A stretch of DNA of 64,000 bases from Mixophyes australis (GCA_036250195.1 JAVHZZ010000005.1:70696505-70760504), one strand, 5' to 3'; shown: positions 32,301 to 43,119, numbered from the stretch's first letter. Notes: a model not told the origin generated them from the letters alone. A program made the numbers and translations.

Positions 32301-32691
32301 TAAGAACCTTCGTATTTCCAATGCCTTCCATGTGTCATTGCTCAAACCTCTCATACTCAACCGTTTCTCTGCTCCTCCTTCAGCACCTCGGCCAGTTCAA
32401 GCTCTTCAAGAGGAGGACTTTGAGATCACACATATATTAGATGCAAAAATTTTGCGAGGTGTTCTTCGTTTCCTCGTTCATTGGAAGGGCTTTGGCCCTG
32501 AAGAACATTCATGGATTAGGGCTGAGGATCTCAACGCCCCAGCTCTTCTAAAAAAGTTCTATTCCAAATTTCCGGGCAAACCCGGTTCCATGTCTTCTGT
32601 GCCCACCTTTAAAAGGGGGGGTACTGTCAGTCACCGGACCATGAGTGCCTCTTCTTCTGTTATTAGGAACCGTGGCCGTCCGCCATCCTGA
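29296..32691 (+). CDS. Pol polyprotein of element B (protease, RT, RNase H, integrase, chromodomain)
   Basis: One open frame with no internal stop, entered by -1 frameshifting; the first possible non-ATG start often chosen by software (GTG, 29329) is not meaningful. Counting from 29329: protease IDCGAAGNFI with catalytic Asp38 (Cys replaces the usual Ser/Thr), and RT with [25 protein letters not shown] and YLDD at 353-356. RNase H follows with EVDASNVGLGAIL, then an integrase zinc finger (His671, Cys708, Cys711) and catalytic triad Asp741, Asp801, Glu837 with 59- and 35-residue spacing. A chromodomain spans about 1034-1085 (FLVHWKGFGPEEHSW). Such chromodomains guide integration to modified histones in other chromoviruses. 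The stop lies 67 bases inside the 3' LTR. The pol could be functional, but the gag of the same copy is broken. Confidence 0.93.
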   Translation, partial: GKCQALTSYGEVKLGFLESSPSSTKLKVCAFDVTVSFATKSFVSQALIDCGAAGNFISKSLMNQWSLPVVSLKVPITVTAIDGSHIINGLITQSTSLITLQIGALHQEKMSFLILPVTTSPIVLGLPWLQLHSPQIDWNTPQVTSWGPECHHRCLTQVVPLKMQQSSISPCPPGLPPQYASFANVFDKLQSERLPPHRSWDCPIDLQPGRTPPRGRVYPLSLPETQATSEYIKEYIQREFIGPSSSPAGAGFFFVKKKDGSLRPCIDFRGLNAITIKNRYPIPLITELFDRIKGARIYTKLDLRGAYNLIRIRSGDEWKTAFNTRDGHYEYLVMPFGLCNAPAVFQGFINEIFRDLLYVCVVVYLDDILIFSQDLPSHHQHVAEVLSRLRRNSLFCKLEKCSFELPQIPFLGYIVSGVGPQMDPEKVYAVLHWPQPTTLRAIQRFLGFANYYRRFIQDFSSIASPIVALTRKGANTKLWSSEALQAFQFLKESFSSAPVLRQHDVTLPFFLEVDASNVGLGAILSQRSEQQKFHPCAFYSRGLLPAEKNYTIGDKELLAIKAALEEWRYLLEGARHPVTIFTDHKNLSYLQSAQCLNPGQARWSLFFSRFELIITFKPAAKNKKADALSRAFVTSSDVEYGPNHSILDPKCVSLAASSTKVLPFGKTLVPPSLRKKILSWFHSSCFSGHAGERKTFEILSRSYWWPSMRKVVKDFVAVCELCSQFKTSRRTPAGLLQPLPIPSKPWTHISMDFVTDLPPSKKCNTIWVVVDRFSKMAHFVPLTSLPSSSTLADHFIKENFCIYGCPSEIVSDRGVQFVSRFWRALCKTLGIRLSLSSSYHPQSNGQTERVNQDLETFIRMFSSANQDNWLDLLPWAEFAHNNMYHESSSKTPFFVVYGHHPSFPEFPALPPTQVPAVETVCQTFKNIWSQVKTCLKKTSARYKSFADKKRRAIPPLKIGDRVWLSTKNIRLKVPSMKFAPRFIGPHRIIQVINPVCFKLLLPKNLRISNAFHVSLLKPLILNRFSAPPSAPRPVQALQEEDFEITHILDAKILRGVLRFLVHWKGFGPEEHSWIRAEDLNAPALLKKFYSKFPGKPGSMSSVPTFKRGGTVSHRTMSASSSVIRNRGRPPS
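32606..32624 (+). promoter_or_regulatory. Polypurine tract of element B
   Basis: AAAAGGGGGGGTAC immediately before the 3' LTR. It would prime plus-strand DNA synthesis. Confidence 0.8.
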
Positions 32692-34113
32692 TGGTCTGCG
32701 CATGCGCAGCCTCTATGAACCCTTCAGGCCTGTTGCTTTTAGTTAATTGGCTGATCAGGCAACACTCCCTATTTAAAGCACCTGTGGTCATTACCTCGTT
32801 GCCTGTTCTTGGAGTCTCATTCCCTGTGAGTCTCTGAAGGTGTTCCTGTGTTTCTCCTCGTGTCTTCAGTTCCAGCTGATTCCTCACTATTGCATTGCCG
32901 GTTTCCAGACCGCTTCAACTCTCCTGTGTTTCATCATGTCTTCAGTACCAGCTGATTCCTGACTATTGCATTGCCGGTTTCCAGACCGCTTCAACTCTCC
33001 TGTGTTTCATCGTGTCTTCAGTTCCAGCTGATTCCTGACTATTGCATTGCCGGTTCCCAGACCGCTTCAACTCTCCTGTGTTTCATCGTGTCTTCAGTCC
33101 CAGCTAATTCCTGACAATTGCATTGCCGGTTTCCAGACCGCTTCAACTCTCCTGTGTTTCATCGTGTCTTCAGTTCCTGCTGATTTCTGCAAGAATCATC
33201 ATTGCTCCACTCGTGTCAAGTTCTCTGCCTGTGTGCTACACAGACACGGATTACCGCTACCACTCTCCTGTGGTCTCTACTCGTGTCGGCGTTCAGCCGC
33301 TCAGCTATCCCTGTGTTTCTCTCGTGACAGCCTGCTCAACTGAATCACGGTATGCTTATCTTCTATTGACTTTACTAGTTTATTGCATATCCGCTTGGAC
33401 TGTGTCCTGCTCATCTACGGAGTCCTCTATCTTAAGAAGATATAGATGCTATTGACTTTGTCTCTTTTGACCTGGATCTCAGTAGTGACTTTGTATCTCT
33501 CAAGCAGCGCTTGTCATTTGCTATTGTATTGTATATACCATTTGGAATCAAGTTCCTTGTGCTCTCCGTGTTACCTTCTATGTTCCACTCATCTACACTA
33601 GTGCCTATCCTCACCTATAGCAGTGGTACAACTTGCTGAACGCAGACCACTGACTCCCAGTTTCCTATTGGCACCAGTTACAAGTTTCCTCACTATAAGC
33701 AGTGGTACAACTTGCTGTACGCAGACCACTGACTTCCCCAGTACCTACTTGCACCTGGAACCAGTCCCATCACTACAAGCAGTGGTACAACTTGCTGTAT
33801 GCAGACCACTGACTTCACTACCTCCTATCTATTCCTGGACAACTCCTCTCACTATAGCAGTGGTACAACTTGCTGTACGCAGACCACTGACTTTCCTCAC
33901 GTCTTCACGTCCATCAAGATCCACGTGTTCATATTGTCTAATCCATAACCAGTTGCTGCTAGTCATAGACTTTCCTTTAGCATCATCTCACCATCTGCTG
34001 ATTCTTCTATTCCGCTAGTCACCCTACTATCAGAGGACCACTGTGTGTATACACTACTCTGATAAGACTACATCTGGTGATATCCTGGGCAAAGACTCCT
34101 AGTGCCCGTGACA
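32625..34113 (+). repeat. 3' LTR of element B
   Basis: 1489 bp, starting TGTCAGTCACC. It has four 76-bp units (GCTTCAACTC at 32912, 32988, 33064, 33140) instead of five, and the four hairpin repeats at 33621-33889. The predicted transcript start GCCTGTTCTT is at 32801-32810. Confidence 0.95.
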
Positions 34114-34118
34114 AGTTG
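34114..34118. other. Target-site duplication of element B (right)
   Basis: AGTTG, matching 26799-26803. Confidence 0.92.
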
Positions 34119-36466
34119 TATATCTGGATGATATTTTAATCTACTCTGAGTCTTTACTTCAGCACCATCAGCATGTTCGCCAAGTTCTGTTGAAATTACG
34201 GTAACATCACCTATATGCAAAAAGGGAGAAATGCGAATTCGAGGTGGCCACAGTGTCATTCCTGGGATATATCATCTCCTCATCAGGATTCGCAATGGAC
34301 CCTGCCAAAGTTCGAGCAATCCAGGATTGGGTCATCCCTACTAATATGAAAGCGATCCAGAGGTTCCTCGGATTTGAAAATTATTACCGTAGGTTTATTG
34401 ATTCTTTTTCCTCAGTGGCTCCTATCACTGCCCTCACTCGAAAGGGAGCTAACCCAGCAAAGTGGCCTTCGGAGGCATTGGCGAGTTTCTCGGCACTCAA
34501 AGCTGCTTTCATTTCTGCTCCAGTGCTGAGACATCCTGATCTGGAACTTCCGTTCATTGTAGAGATGGACGCTTCAGATATCGGTGCTGGCGCCATCCTT
34601 TCTCAGAAAGACCCAAGGAGCAAAAAGTTACATCCTTGTGCATTTTTTTCTAAAAAATTTATATTTGCCGAATGTAATTATGATGTCGGCAATCGTGAAT
34701 TGTTGGCCATTAAGTTGGCACTGGAGGAATGGCGACATTGGTTAGAGGGAGCTATTCATACCATCACCATCTTCACAGTTCATAAAAACATCCAATACAT
34801 CCAGACCGCTAAAACCCTGAATCCTAGGCAGGCCCGCTGGGCCTTATTTTTCACCAGATTTAAGTTCATTATTACATTCCGTCCAGGTTCTAAAAATACT
34901 AAGGCCGATTCCTTGTCCCGAAGTTTTTTGGCCCATCATCCTCAGTCTCCTGACCCGTTGACTATTGTTCCTACAACTACTGTTCATCTTGGACTCACCC
35001 AGGATCTAGGAGCAACTATCTGGCACTTCCAGAGAATCGCTCCAGTTCAGACACTGGTCAACAAATTATTTGTCCCAGTACATTTAAGGAAATCTGTTCT
35101 CATTGAAGGCCACAACAACCGCTCTGCTGGCCATCCGGGAATTCGTAGGACTATTGAGGTTCTTTCTCGTTGGCTCTGGTGGCCCACCTTGTCAGATGAT
35201 GTGGAGAATTATGTTCGGGCTTGTACTGAGTGTGCTAAAAACAAACCGGATAAGAACCGTCCTTCTGGGCAATTGTTACCCTTGCCGGCGCCGAGCAGGC
35301 CTTGGACCCATTTGTCGATGGATTTCATTGTCGATCTACCAGTATCCGCAGGACATAACACCATCCTGGTAGTTGTGGATCGGTTCAGTAAGATGGCACA
35401 TTTTATATCATTGCCCAAGTTACCGGATGCCAGGACCTTGGCCACCTTGTTTTTGACGCATATTTTTTGTCTTCATGGGACTCCTGAAGATATCGTATCA
35501 GATCGAGGATCCCAGCTTATTGCCCGGTTTTGGAAAGCCTTTTGTAATTCCATCGGGATCTCTATCAGTTTGTCCTCAGCGTATCATCCCCAGTCGAATG
35601 GACAGACAGAGAGGACGAACCAAGCTCTGGAACAGTTTCTGCGCATCTATGTGTCTAAATTCCACGATAATTGGTCCTCTCTTTTGCCCTGGGCAGAATT
35701 TGCGTACAATAATTCTTGCCATTCCACTATTCATACATTCCCGTTTTTCTGCAACTTAGGGTTTCACCCAAAATCCAACTCATTCTCTACTACTGTTTCC
35801 TACGGGGATTCCGGAACGCTTGCTTTTACGGCCAGGCTAAGGTCCGTCTGGAAAAAGGTGCACGCTGCACTAGGTCAAGCTTCCCGAAAATCCAAGTTCT
35901 TCGCTGACCGTCACCGTAGACTCTGTTCATTGAAAGTGGGGGATCAGGTTTGGTTATCCACACGGAACATCAAGTTGTGGCAACCTTGTAGGAAGCTGGG
36001 GCCCCAATACATTGGACCATTTCCAATTGAGAGGAAAATTAATCCAGTGGCATTTAGATTAAAACTACCCACTTCCTTAAAAATACCTGCGACCTTTCAT
36101 TGTTCGCTTCTGAAGAAAGTCGCTGCTCCCAGCAAGTTTAATCGGTCTCTCTCTAACAGGCCCAGGCCTCTGATGGTGAACGGAGAACATGAATATTTTG
36201 TCGAAAGAATCCTTGACTCAAGGAAAGTTCAAGGTCAAGTTCAATTTCTCGTATATTGGAAGGGTTATGGCCCTGAGGAGCGATCTTGGATACCGCAGAA
36301 GCGTCTCCACGCTGAGAAACTCCTTAGGGAATTTTTTAAGAAGTTTCCTTCTAAACCTGGAAGTCGGGGTTCCTTGACCCCTCCTCAAGGGGGGGTACTG
36401 TTATGGATCGCGGCCGCCGCGACTCTTCCGGGTTCTCTGGGGATGCCCCATCTGTTGCTACGGTAA
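34118..36466 (+). pseudogene. Element A pol, C-terminal half: RT palm to chromodomain
   Basis: The frame resumes at YLDDILIYS directly after element B, in the phase of the left half once one duplication copy is discounted. TAA at 34202-34204 interrupts RT where related proteins have Gln before the HLYAKxEKCEFE motif. From 34205 the frame is open to 36466. It holds the RT thumb (SFLGYIIS), RNase H (VEMDASDIGAGAILSQ) and an integrase zinc finger (HNNRSAGHPGIRRTIE...CTEC). The catalytic triad codons are Asp 35321, Asp 35501 and Glu 35609 (59- and 35-residue spacing). A chromodomain (FLVYWKGYGPEERSW, about 36230) and a tail that runs 68 bases into the 3' LTR follow. Integrase and chromodomain look intact; RT does not. 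Confidence 0.92.
36386..36398 (+). promoter_or_regulatory. Polypurine tract of element A
   Basis: AAGGGGGGGTAC immediately before the 3' LTR, closely like that of element B. Confidence 0.8.
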
Positions 36467-37194
36467 CTGGGGCGTCACTTCCGGTTTCAGCATCCCGGTT
36501 GCCTGGGCAACAACCGGGACGCAGGGGAGCTTTGGCGCAGCGCCCGGCCAGCTGTCAAACAGCCGGGCGCATGCGCATAGGGAAAGTATGAGACAGCCAT
36601 GCAAGGCTGTTATAGATCAGTAATCAGGGTTGATTAGAAACTTAGTTTGCCGCTGGCACACTGCCTTTTCCATTGGCTGCAGGCTCTGCAGTTTTATTAT
36701 GTTGCAGCTGAGGACATTATGGGCTGTGTTCTGATTGGCCATCAGTACTATTTAAGGCAGTGAGGACTGAACCTCACTCCTGGTTATAGCGTTCTGCCCT
36801 CAGTCCTGCTGCCTGCTTGGGCTATCTGTTTGGTTCTTGCTACCTTGGATTGACTACCCGTGTTTAAACCCCTGCTTGTTTTTGGACCTGTGAACCTTCT
36901 CTTCTGACCTCGACCTTTCTGCCTGGATTCCGGATTTTGCTTCTTTGCCTGTGTGTCTGACCCTTCGCTTGTCTCTGGATATTGCATCTGTGCTTGTGAC
37001 CTTTGACCTAGGATACTTCTTAACAACAGCCCGCCAATCACTCCACTCCTGGGTACTCCTTTAAATCAGTATACGTTACTCGACCCTCGGTCGGCCCGCA
37101 TCCTAGTCTGTCCCCACCACCAGGGGCTCCAGCGAACACCGGGCCTTCAGAGTAGTCCCCGAGTTTCACTGTACTGGCTTGGGAGTTCCTAACA
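36399..37194 (+). repeat. 3' LTR of element A
   Basis: 796 bp, starting TGTTATGGATCGCGG and ending GTTCCTAACA. Differs from the 5' LTR at about 15 positions by my reading, several at CpG sites (for example GACGCC/GATGCC and CCCCGT/CCCCAT). Confidence 0.95.
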
Positions 37195-37199
37195 ATATC
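37195..37199. other. Target-site duplication of element A (right)
   Basis: ATATC, matching 24060-24064. Confidence 0.93.
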
Positions 37200-38714
37200 T
37201 TTACTAAAACTTATCAATGGTTATTCGAAGCAGAAATAACAGCCAGATTCCTACTCTGAAACCCATAAACAGTTACAGTGTCTATAAGACACTAATGTTA
37301 CCAGTACTACATTGGAAAAAGGCTAAAAAGTTGGCGATCCAATATAATTGCTCATAGAGACACCATATGGGATATTCTAGAACTACAAAAACATCTACCA
37401 ACAGTGTATTCATATGCATTCAGTGTATTCACCTACCGTAACATACTGTGACATAAGAGATCAAAACCATTTAGACTATATCTGTAGTTTGAGTGTTTTC
37501 TATTATAATATGGTCTACGTTAAAAAGGATTATTTTAAGTGGTTTAGCAATGCCCTAAAAATCATTCATACTTATATTTTCAAGACTATGTATCAGAATT
37601 CTAAAATTCATAGTTACATCATATTATGAATATTAAAATAAATTTTGCACAACAGAATTGTACTAAGACTTCATGCTTGATTTACCTGCTACCAGAAATT
37701 TGCCAATTTCTGCCCCTGTCTGGTCTCTTTTATCACTGTTGTAGAGATAAAGATGTAATAGAGTTTCATACTAAATCCTCACATATTCAGGTCTGATCTC
37801 TAGAAAACCATAACAAGCTAATGCTTAGTATGGTTCATATTAAATTTATGTTAACATGCTGCAGGTATGATGACTTTGTCAGCAACAATTTATGTTTCTG
37901 AAACTGAACACTTAAATAGCATTTTGGTATATTGGGTTTTCTATGATAATAATGAAAGTTTAGTATCTGAACATTGCAAATTTCATGTTTTTTCTTAACA
38001 TGTTTACTAAATGCATTGCTGAATATTCATACAAATTCCTTTGTATGAAAATAAAAAATCAAATTAAAATAAGTTAAACATTGATAATAAAAGGGTGATT
38101 CTGCTGTACAAGGATTATTAAACATTTTTTGCTGTTGCAATAAAATACACTTATTATATGCCAAGAACAGGAGAGTAAATGTCATTAAGAGAGAAGGGAT
38201 AGAAAATATAACTGATTGTTGATGACAGACATTTTTCAAGGATGAAAATTAAACTCTAAATCATTTTTAAGTGATAGATATCTTATTTATATCTTATATG
38301 ACTAAACGGCAATGCTAAACGGGGAATATTCACTCCCCTGCCATAATATTATTTTTTTGCTAGTTCCTTTTGAGCATGGCAGAACCACAGGTATGAAAAA
38401 AAGATTTTTGGGCCTGCGCATGAAGTTTATGTCCCTTACCCACTGGTGTTAAAAATCATGCTATTACTAATATTTTCAGCACTTGTAAGAGCAGGTAAAC
38501 GGATATGGGCATGATAACTATAGGATCCAATGGCCCGTAACCCACTTGTGCTCTTGTCTGCAGTCAGCCAGTGGTGTGGCAGTATCTTTTGGACACTGAA
38601 TGCTACATTTACTTGTGGTTACTAATATAAATGCTAGAGGTCATTGAGGTGTCCTCCACTGAAATGCCCGACCACTGTTTACCATTGCATATCAATCGTG
38701 AAAGTGTTTGACAT
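37200..38714. other. Flanking DNA, nothing recognised
   Basis: About 1.5 kb of AT-rich DNA without recognised genes or repeats. Confidence 0.45.
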
Positions 38715-38717
38715 TTG

Positions 38718-38892
38718 GGGCTGTATTTACTAAGCTGCGGGTTTGAAAAAGTGGGGATGTTGCCTATAGCAACCAATTAGCTTCTATCTGTCATTTTGTA
38801 GAAGGTACTAAATAAATGACAGGTAGAATCTGATTGGTTGCTATAGGCAACATCCCCACTTTTTCAAACCCGCAGCTTAGTAAATCTAGCCC
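38718..38892. mobile_element. 175-bp Harbinger-like fold-back MITE, family 1 copy 3
   Basis: Starts GGGCTGTATTTACTAAGC and ends TTAGTAAATCTAGCCC, with arms almost fully complementary. TTG flanks both sides (38715-38717 and 38893-38895). Same length as copies 1 and 4. Confidence 0.9.
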
Positions 38893-38895
38893 TTG

Positions 38896-40027
38896 GTGTC
38901 ACTGGCATTTTCTTAATGCCAGTGTGTAACCTGTCTGGAATAAAGTGGTAGATTTAGAGCTCTTATTTTGGAAATTGAAAACTTGTACATTGGTTGCATA
39001 TGAGCAATGCTCAATTCATAAAATATACTTCTTTTCATTTCTGTTGCTCGATGTTGTTGTATATTTGTTTTTAAAACCTGTCCCCACTATTCCTTTTATT
39101 TCAGTTCCACAAATGATGTACTATATATTGTTTATGTCTTGGATATGACCACAAGATAGTAAAAAATGTAGAGATACTAACTTGATTTATCCATAAATGC
39201 AGAAATTTGGCTGCCCAATTTGGTAAGTTTAGACCAAATTGGGACCCTATATGTGGCCAATGGCCATCAATCACAATCAATATCTGATTAGGATCAATGA
39301 GATGTTGATCAGGAAAATTTAGTTGGTCAATGACCATGCTCTGCTAGTGTGTGTGGGCAATGGTAGACTACATTTATTTGGCTCTGGAGGAATTATCTTT
39401 TCAATCTGTTCAATTTTCCTGCTTTAGTCGTTTGGAGGTCTGGCTGAGCGTTCTGAATTCTGAAAGCTGGAATAAGTCTCATGAATAAAACATGTGATTG
39501 AGACAGAAAAGGCAAGTAGTGCACACAATAAATGATAGCAATGATTGGCTGCTAAAGATTATACTGGCTGTCCTAGACCTGTGAAAGGGTAACTATGAAA
39601 ACTAGAATAGTAGGAATAGTAGTATGTATAAAATGATTTCAATACACAAAATGCATACAGAAGGCTCACACCGAGATAACATAGGGAATAAGTCCAAAAG
39701 TGTCCAATAAAGAGTTTCTATATCATGAAAAAGTCACTAATAAAGTCTAAGTGGTTTTTCTCACATGTTCCTTCATCTGCATATTCTCATATGTCTCCAA
39801 ACGATAGTCATACAAAAAAGAAAGATAAAAAACTCATGTGTAGTAATATCAACACTAATACAATTCCTTGTCTTTACATCATCACCTTAAAAACCAAAAA
39901 AGTTAAGGTGAAGTGATGGAATAATAATAATACTAAACCACCTCGTGATGCACATTATACAAACAACGTGAAAATTAAGAATACGGGGCATCCGCCCCTT
40001 AAGCTGTGCGCACTCTATTGAAAACTG
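38896..40027. other. Unrecognised DNA
   Basis: No gene recognised. A repeat-like flavour around 39640-39950 could not be assigned. Confidence 0.35.
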
Positions 40028-40155
40028 CATATATATCCTTATAAAGACATCAATAAGGGATCATAGATGTCACGATCTTCTATTAAAAACTACAGGTAAT
40101 CCTTATAGATACATCAATGGGGGATCATAGATGTCACAATCTCAACTCAAAATTA
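40028..40155. repeat. Imperfect 64-bp tandem duplication
   Basis: TCCTTATA...GGGATCATAGATGTCAC occurs at about 40036 and again 64 bp later at 40100, with several differences between the two copies. Confidence 0.6.
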
Positions 40156-41599
40156 CCAATACATATAAATATGCGAAAAGAGAGAGAACAGAAAGGATGC
40201 CAAATCTAGCATTTTATCTCCCATACAATTTAATAAAAAAACAATGCTATAAAACTGCAATGCACAATCCTCGCTACACAGACAGTGAGTATACTCCTAC
40301 CAGAGCAATCAGTTGTAATCAGTAAAAAGGAAGGTAAAATCCTAATTCACTTGAAACGGACCCTCTTCTCCTCCTGTGATATGGACAGCTCAGTCAGGAA
40401 AAATTCTATAACCAATGCGTTTTCTAGAGAATTGCTAATTGGGTGATCAAACGCTAGATTCTATTTCCCATAGTGGACTTGTGTGAATTCCATATCTGAT
40501 TGAATATCTTGTTAATTCTGCATATTGAACTATTATGACCTATTAAAGTACCCTAGATTACAATCAAGTGATAGGATCTAACCATGTCAGCCTAACATTC
40601 TAATGCAATCATGTTATGTCTAAATTATGATGGTTAACATGATCTCCAATTGTAGAGGGGGGGGATCTGGATTGCAAGAAGAGTGGTAAGTATTAGGAAG
40701 GAACAGAGGTGTCCAGTGACATCCCTGGTGGTATAGTCTGTTGGTATACAGCACTAGGTATTCCCAAAGCCTCCCAACTGAGGTACTTACTTAGCCCAAC
40801 CTGGCTTCGCTTCCAAGTTCTAATGGGTTCGGATTTATTCCAAGGTGGTATGGCCTTACTGTACATTGATTACGAGCATGCACCCATTCCACTCCTGACA
40901 TTGTAGGATGTAGTAAAGGTCCTTTGCGTTCGAAGATGAATTGGTATTGCGTTCTCTGGTATTTGGGTCAGTTCTGGGCATGCGCAGAGTAATTTCACAC
41001 TGAAAATGCAACTGTCACCATTTATGCTCCTTAATGAATTAAGCCCCCTATGAGTGCATGGATTTGTGGGCAAAGAGATTGAAGCTTGCGGGTACAAAAT
41101 ATTTAACCATTTCATGAGAGGAGATAATTGTATTATAAGCATTCCTTTCTAAGTGCAGATTAGGCCTATGGCTACACCAAGTTTTACAAGATTCATCTTT
41201 GTAGAATGGGATTATTTAAACAAACTAACAGGGGTAGAGAAGGGATATATAAGGAGGGAGTTCCTTTTTATGGATAAATGCACAGCCTTTCCACTCCAAG
41301 AAATGGATTTGAATTCAGGTTGTCAAAGTTGCTGGAATCTCAACCTTGTCCCTATTCATTTAAAGGGATTACATTTTTTACTGTCATCATACAACCCGCC
41401 GACCTGAAAATGTAGGTGAAGATTGTATAAGAGTGTTTCCAAAAGTCCACGTATTGAGAAAGCTTGCATAAATAAAGAACCAGTTTGGGTCGGCATCTTT
41501 TGATATTTGTAAATAAACATTACTGTGTGCTCAGCATATCGAGCCTCATTTAGAGTGGATACGTTTTGAAATCTGAATGTACCTATAAAAATTGTTTTC
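40156..41599. other. Unrecognised DNA
   Basis: No recognised gene or repeat. Open frames at 40709-41664 lack any motif. Confidence 0.4.
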
Positions 41600-43119
41600 A
41601 AGGAGGACGTGGCTTGGGCGCCATCATGGGCGGTCACTACATGCAAGATCTCCTCTGTGTACAACCCGTTTTCTTATATTATAACAGATGTTTTTTTCCA
41701 TTCCACCACCCTACATTTGTGACGAAAACCTCAGGGCACCTGTGAAGCTATTTGGGGCTGGAACAAACTCGGCTCTGGCCGACCATGTGGCAATTAGCAT
41801 TAAGAGCAGCCTATCCCTACTACTGATTGTGGAGCTAGTCCCCTACCCTTTCCCATTTCCCTAATGTGAACTCGTGATCCACTCCTCCACTGGCAGTCTA
41901 TCTGTGCCCCAGCGCACCCTCAAACAACTTGAGATATCTTGTGCATACAGCCCTCGAAACTCTCTGCTGCCACCTAGTCGTTCTGGCCACATAATATCAT
42001 TTTGACTCTTTCAAGTCTTCTCAGTATCCCACACCGCTCATCTCCATCGGCCACTATTATTACGGTTTCTCTGATGTAATACTATAACAATAGTCCTTGA
42101 TCGGACAGCCCTCTCTCATGTTTCCATGGATGCAACAGTATCCTTCCCTCCCATCTGCTCTCCTTTCCTCCCTTTCTCCAGCCTCACTACTTTGTGCAAA
42201 AGCTACATTCTCTGCGGATCGAAGAACTATGTCACAAAAACATATGAAACCACCTCAAGCCACTCCCTCCAACTTCTTTAGCTCAAAAAGCAAGCCTGCT
42301 TCTCAGACCTCTGACCATCCTGAGATTTCAGGTTCTTCATCATCTGCAGATATGGAACTTGATCCGCAGATACAAGCAATCATGAAGGTGGCAAAGCTAC
42401 ATTTCAGCAGGAACTTACCAAGGCGGTCAACGGCTTCAAGCCCGAAATTGTTTCTTTAGGCAATAGAACAGACACCCTCGAATCCAAAACAAAGGACTTA
42501 TGTCGTTCCCACGAGGTCCTCAGCAAAGAAATATCCCTCTTTCACGACGATCTTGAGTCTATAAAAGAAAAGCAGGAGCACTCTGAAACCACTCTAGGCG
42601 GTACAATATCCACATACGTAATGTTTCAGAAGCCATTTCCTCATCTGAGCTGCCTACATTTCTAAAATACTTATTTGTTCACATACTCCTGGACCTCTCA
42701 TATGCAGATTTCCTCATGGACTGAGCACACAGAGCTCTGACATCATCGTCCATCTTCACTACTTCCGTGCTAGGGAGCGGATTCTCATGGCTACCAGAGA
42801 TAGCTCTACCACCATCTTTCGTGAAATGGATATACAACTATTCCAAGACCTAGCGACTTCCACCATCCAGAAATGCAGAGACCTATAACCAATCACTAGA
42901 CTCCTTCGTCAATGCATCGTTAGATACCGATGGGGCTCCCCTTTCCAGCTACAGGTCTTTGACGCTAATGGCTCACATCACGTTAAAACTCTGACCCAGA
43001 GTCAAGATCTACTTGCAAAATTGGATATCCTTTCTACCGCACTTCCTTCCCAATCTGGTTCTCCGAAGCCCCAACGATCAGCTCCTGCAAACCCTGAATG
43101 GTCCAGGGTCTCTCGTTGA
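41600..43119 (+). mobile_element. Tx1/L1-like LINE, 5' region and ORF1 remnant
   Basis: GGAGGACGTGGCTTGGGCGC at 41602 resembles the GC-rich start of L1-type 5' regions that carry GCCATCATGG. A decayed ORF1 follows from 42229. The ORF2 (endonuclease and reverse transcriptase) that should follow was not seen, so the copy is cut short or rearranged. The family label rests on ORF1 motifs only. Confidence 0.6.
42229..43119 (+). pseudogene. L1-like ORF1 (RNA-binding protein) pseudogene
   Basis: Begins MSQKHMKPPQATPSNFFSSK. After a frameshift near 42400 comes a coiled-coil stretch (NRTDTLESKTKDLCRSHEVL), then the RRM-type core starting RRYNIHIRNVSEAISSSELP. An in-frame stop sits where L1 proteins read DRAHR. 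The C-terminal domain is still readable: FREMDIQLFQDLATSTIQKC, then SPFQLQVFDANGSHHVKTLT. It ends at TGA 43117-43119. ORF1 proteins of this type form trimers and coat LINE RNA. Several stops and shifts make this copy non-functional. Confidence 0.7.

Larger units (their letters stand above)
26804..34113 (+). mobile_element. Element B: Tf1/sushi-type chromodomain LTR retrotransposon nested in A
   Basis: A 7310-bp element with LTRs bounded by TGTCA...TGACA (26804-28368 and 32625-34113) and a 5-bp AGTTG duplication. Gag and pol have the same order and frame relation as in element A but the proteins differ clearly, so B is another family of the same lineage. Its pol is one uninterrupted frame. Its gag has two nonsense codons. 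Outside the tandem array the two LTRs differ at about 18 sites by my count (about 1.5%), so B is of similar age to or slightly younger than A, as nesting requires. B's LTRs are unusually long and repeat-filled for the sushi group. Confidence 0.95.
24065..37194 (+). mobile_element. Element A: Tf1/sushi-type chromodomain LTR retrotransposon, interrupted by element B
   Basis: Two 796-bp LTRs (24065-24860 and 36399-37194) bound by TGTTA...TAACA enclose gag and pol in the order protease, reverse transcriptase, RNase H, integrase, chromodomain. This is the Ty3/gypsy order, and the C-terminal chromodomain places it among chromoviruses. Without the nested element B and one copy of its duplication, A would be about 5.8 kb. 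By direct reading I count about 15 substitutions and no indels between the LTRs (roughly 1.9%), so the insertion is fairly young. It is dead as it stands: a frameshift and a stop in RT plus the insertion of B. The LTRs still look usable, and a related active copy could have mobilised it before B arrived. Confidence 0.95.
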
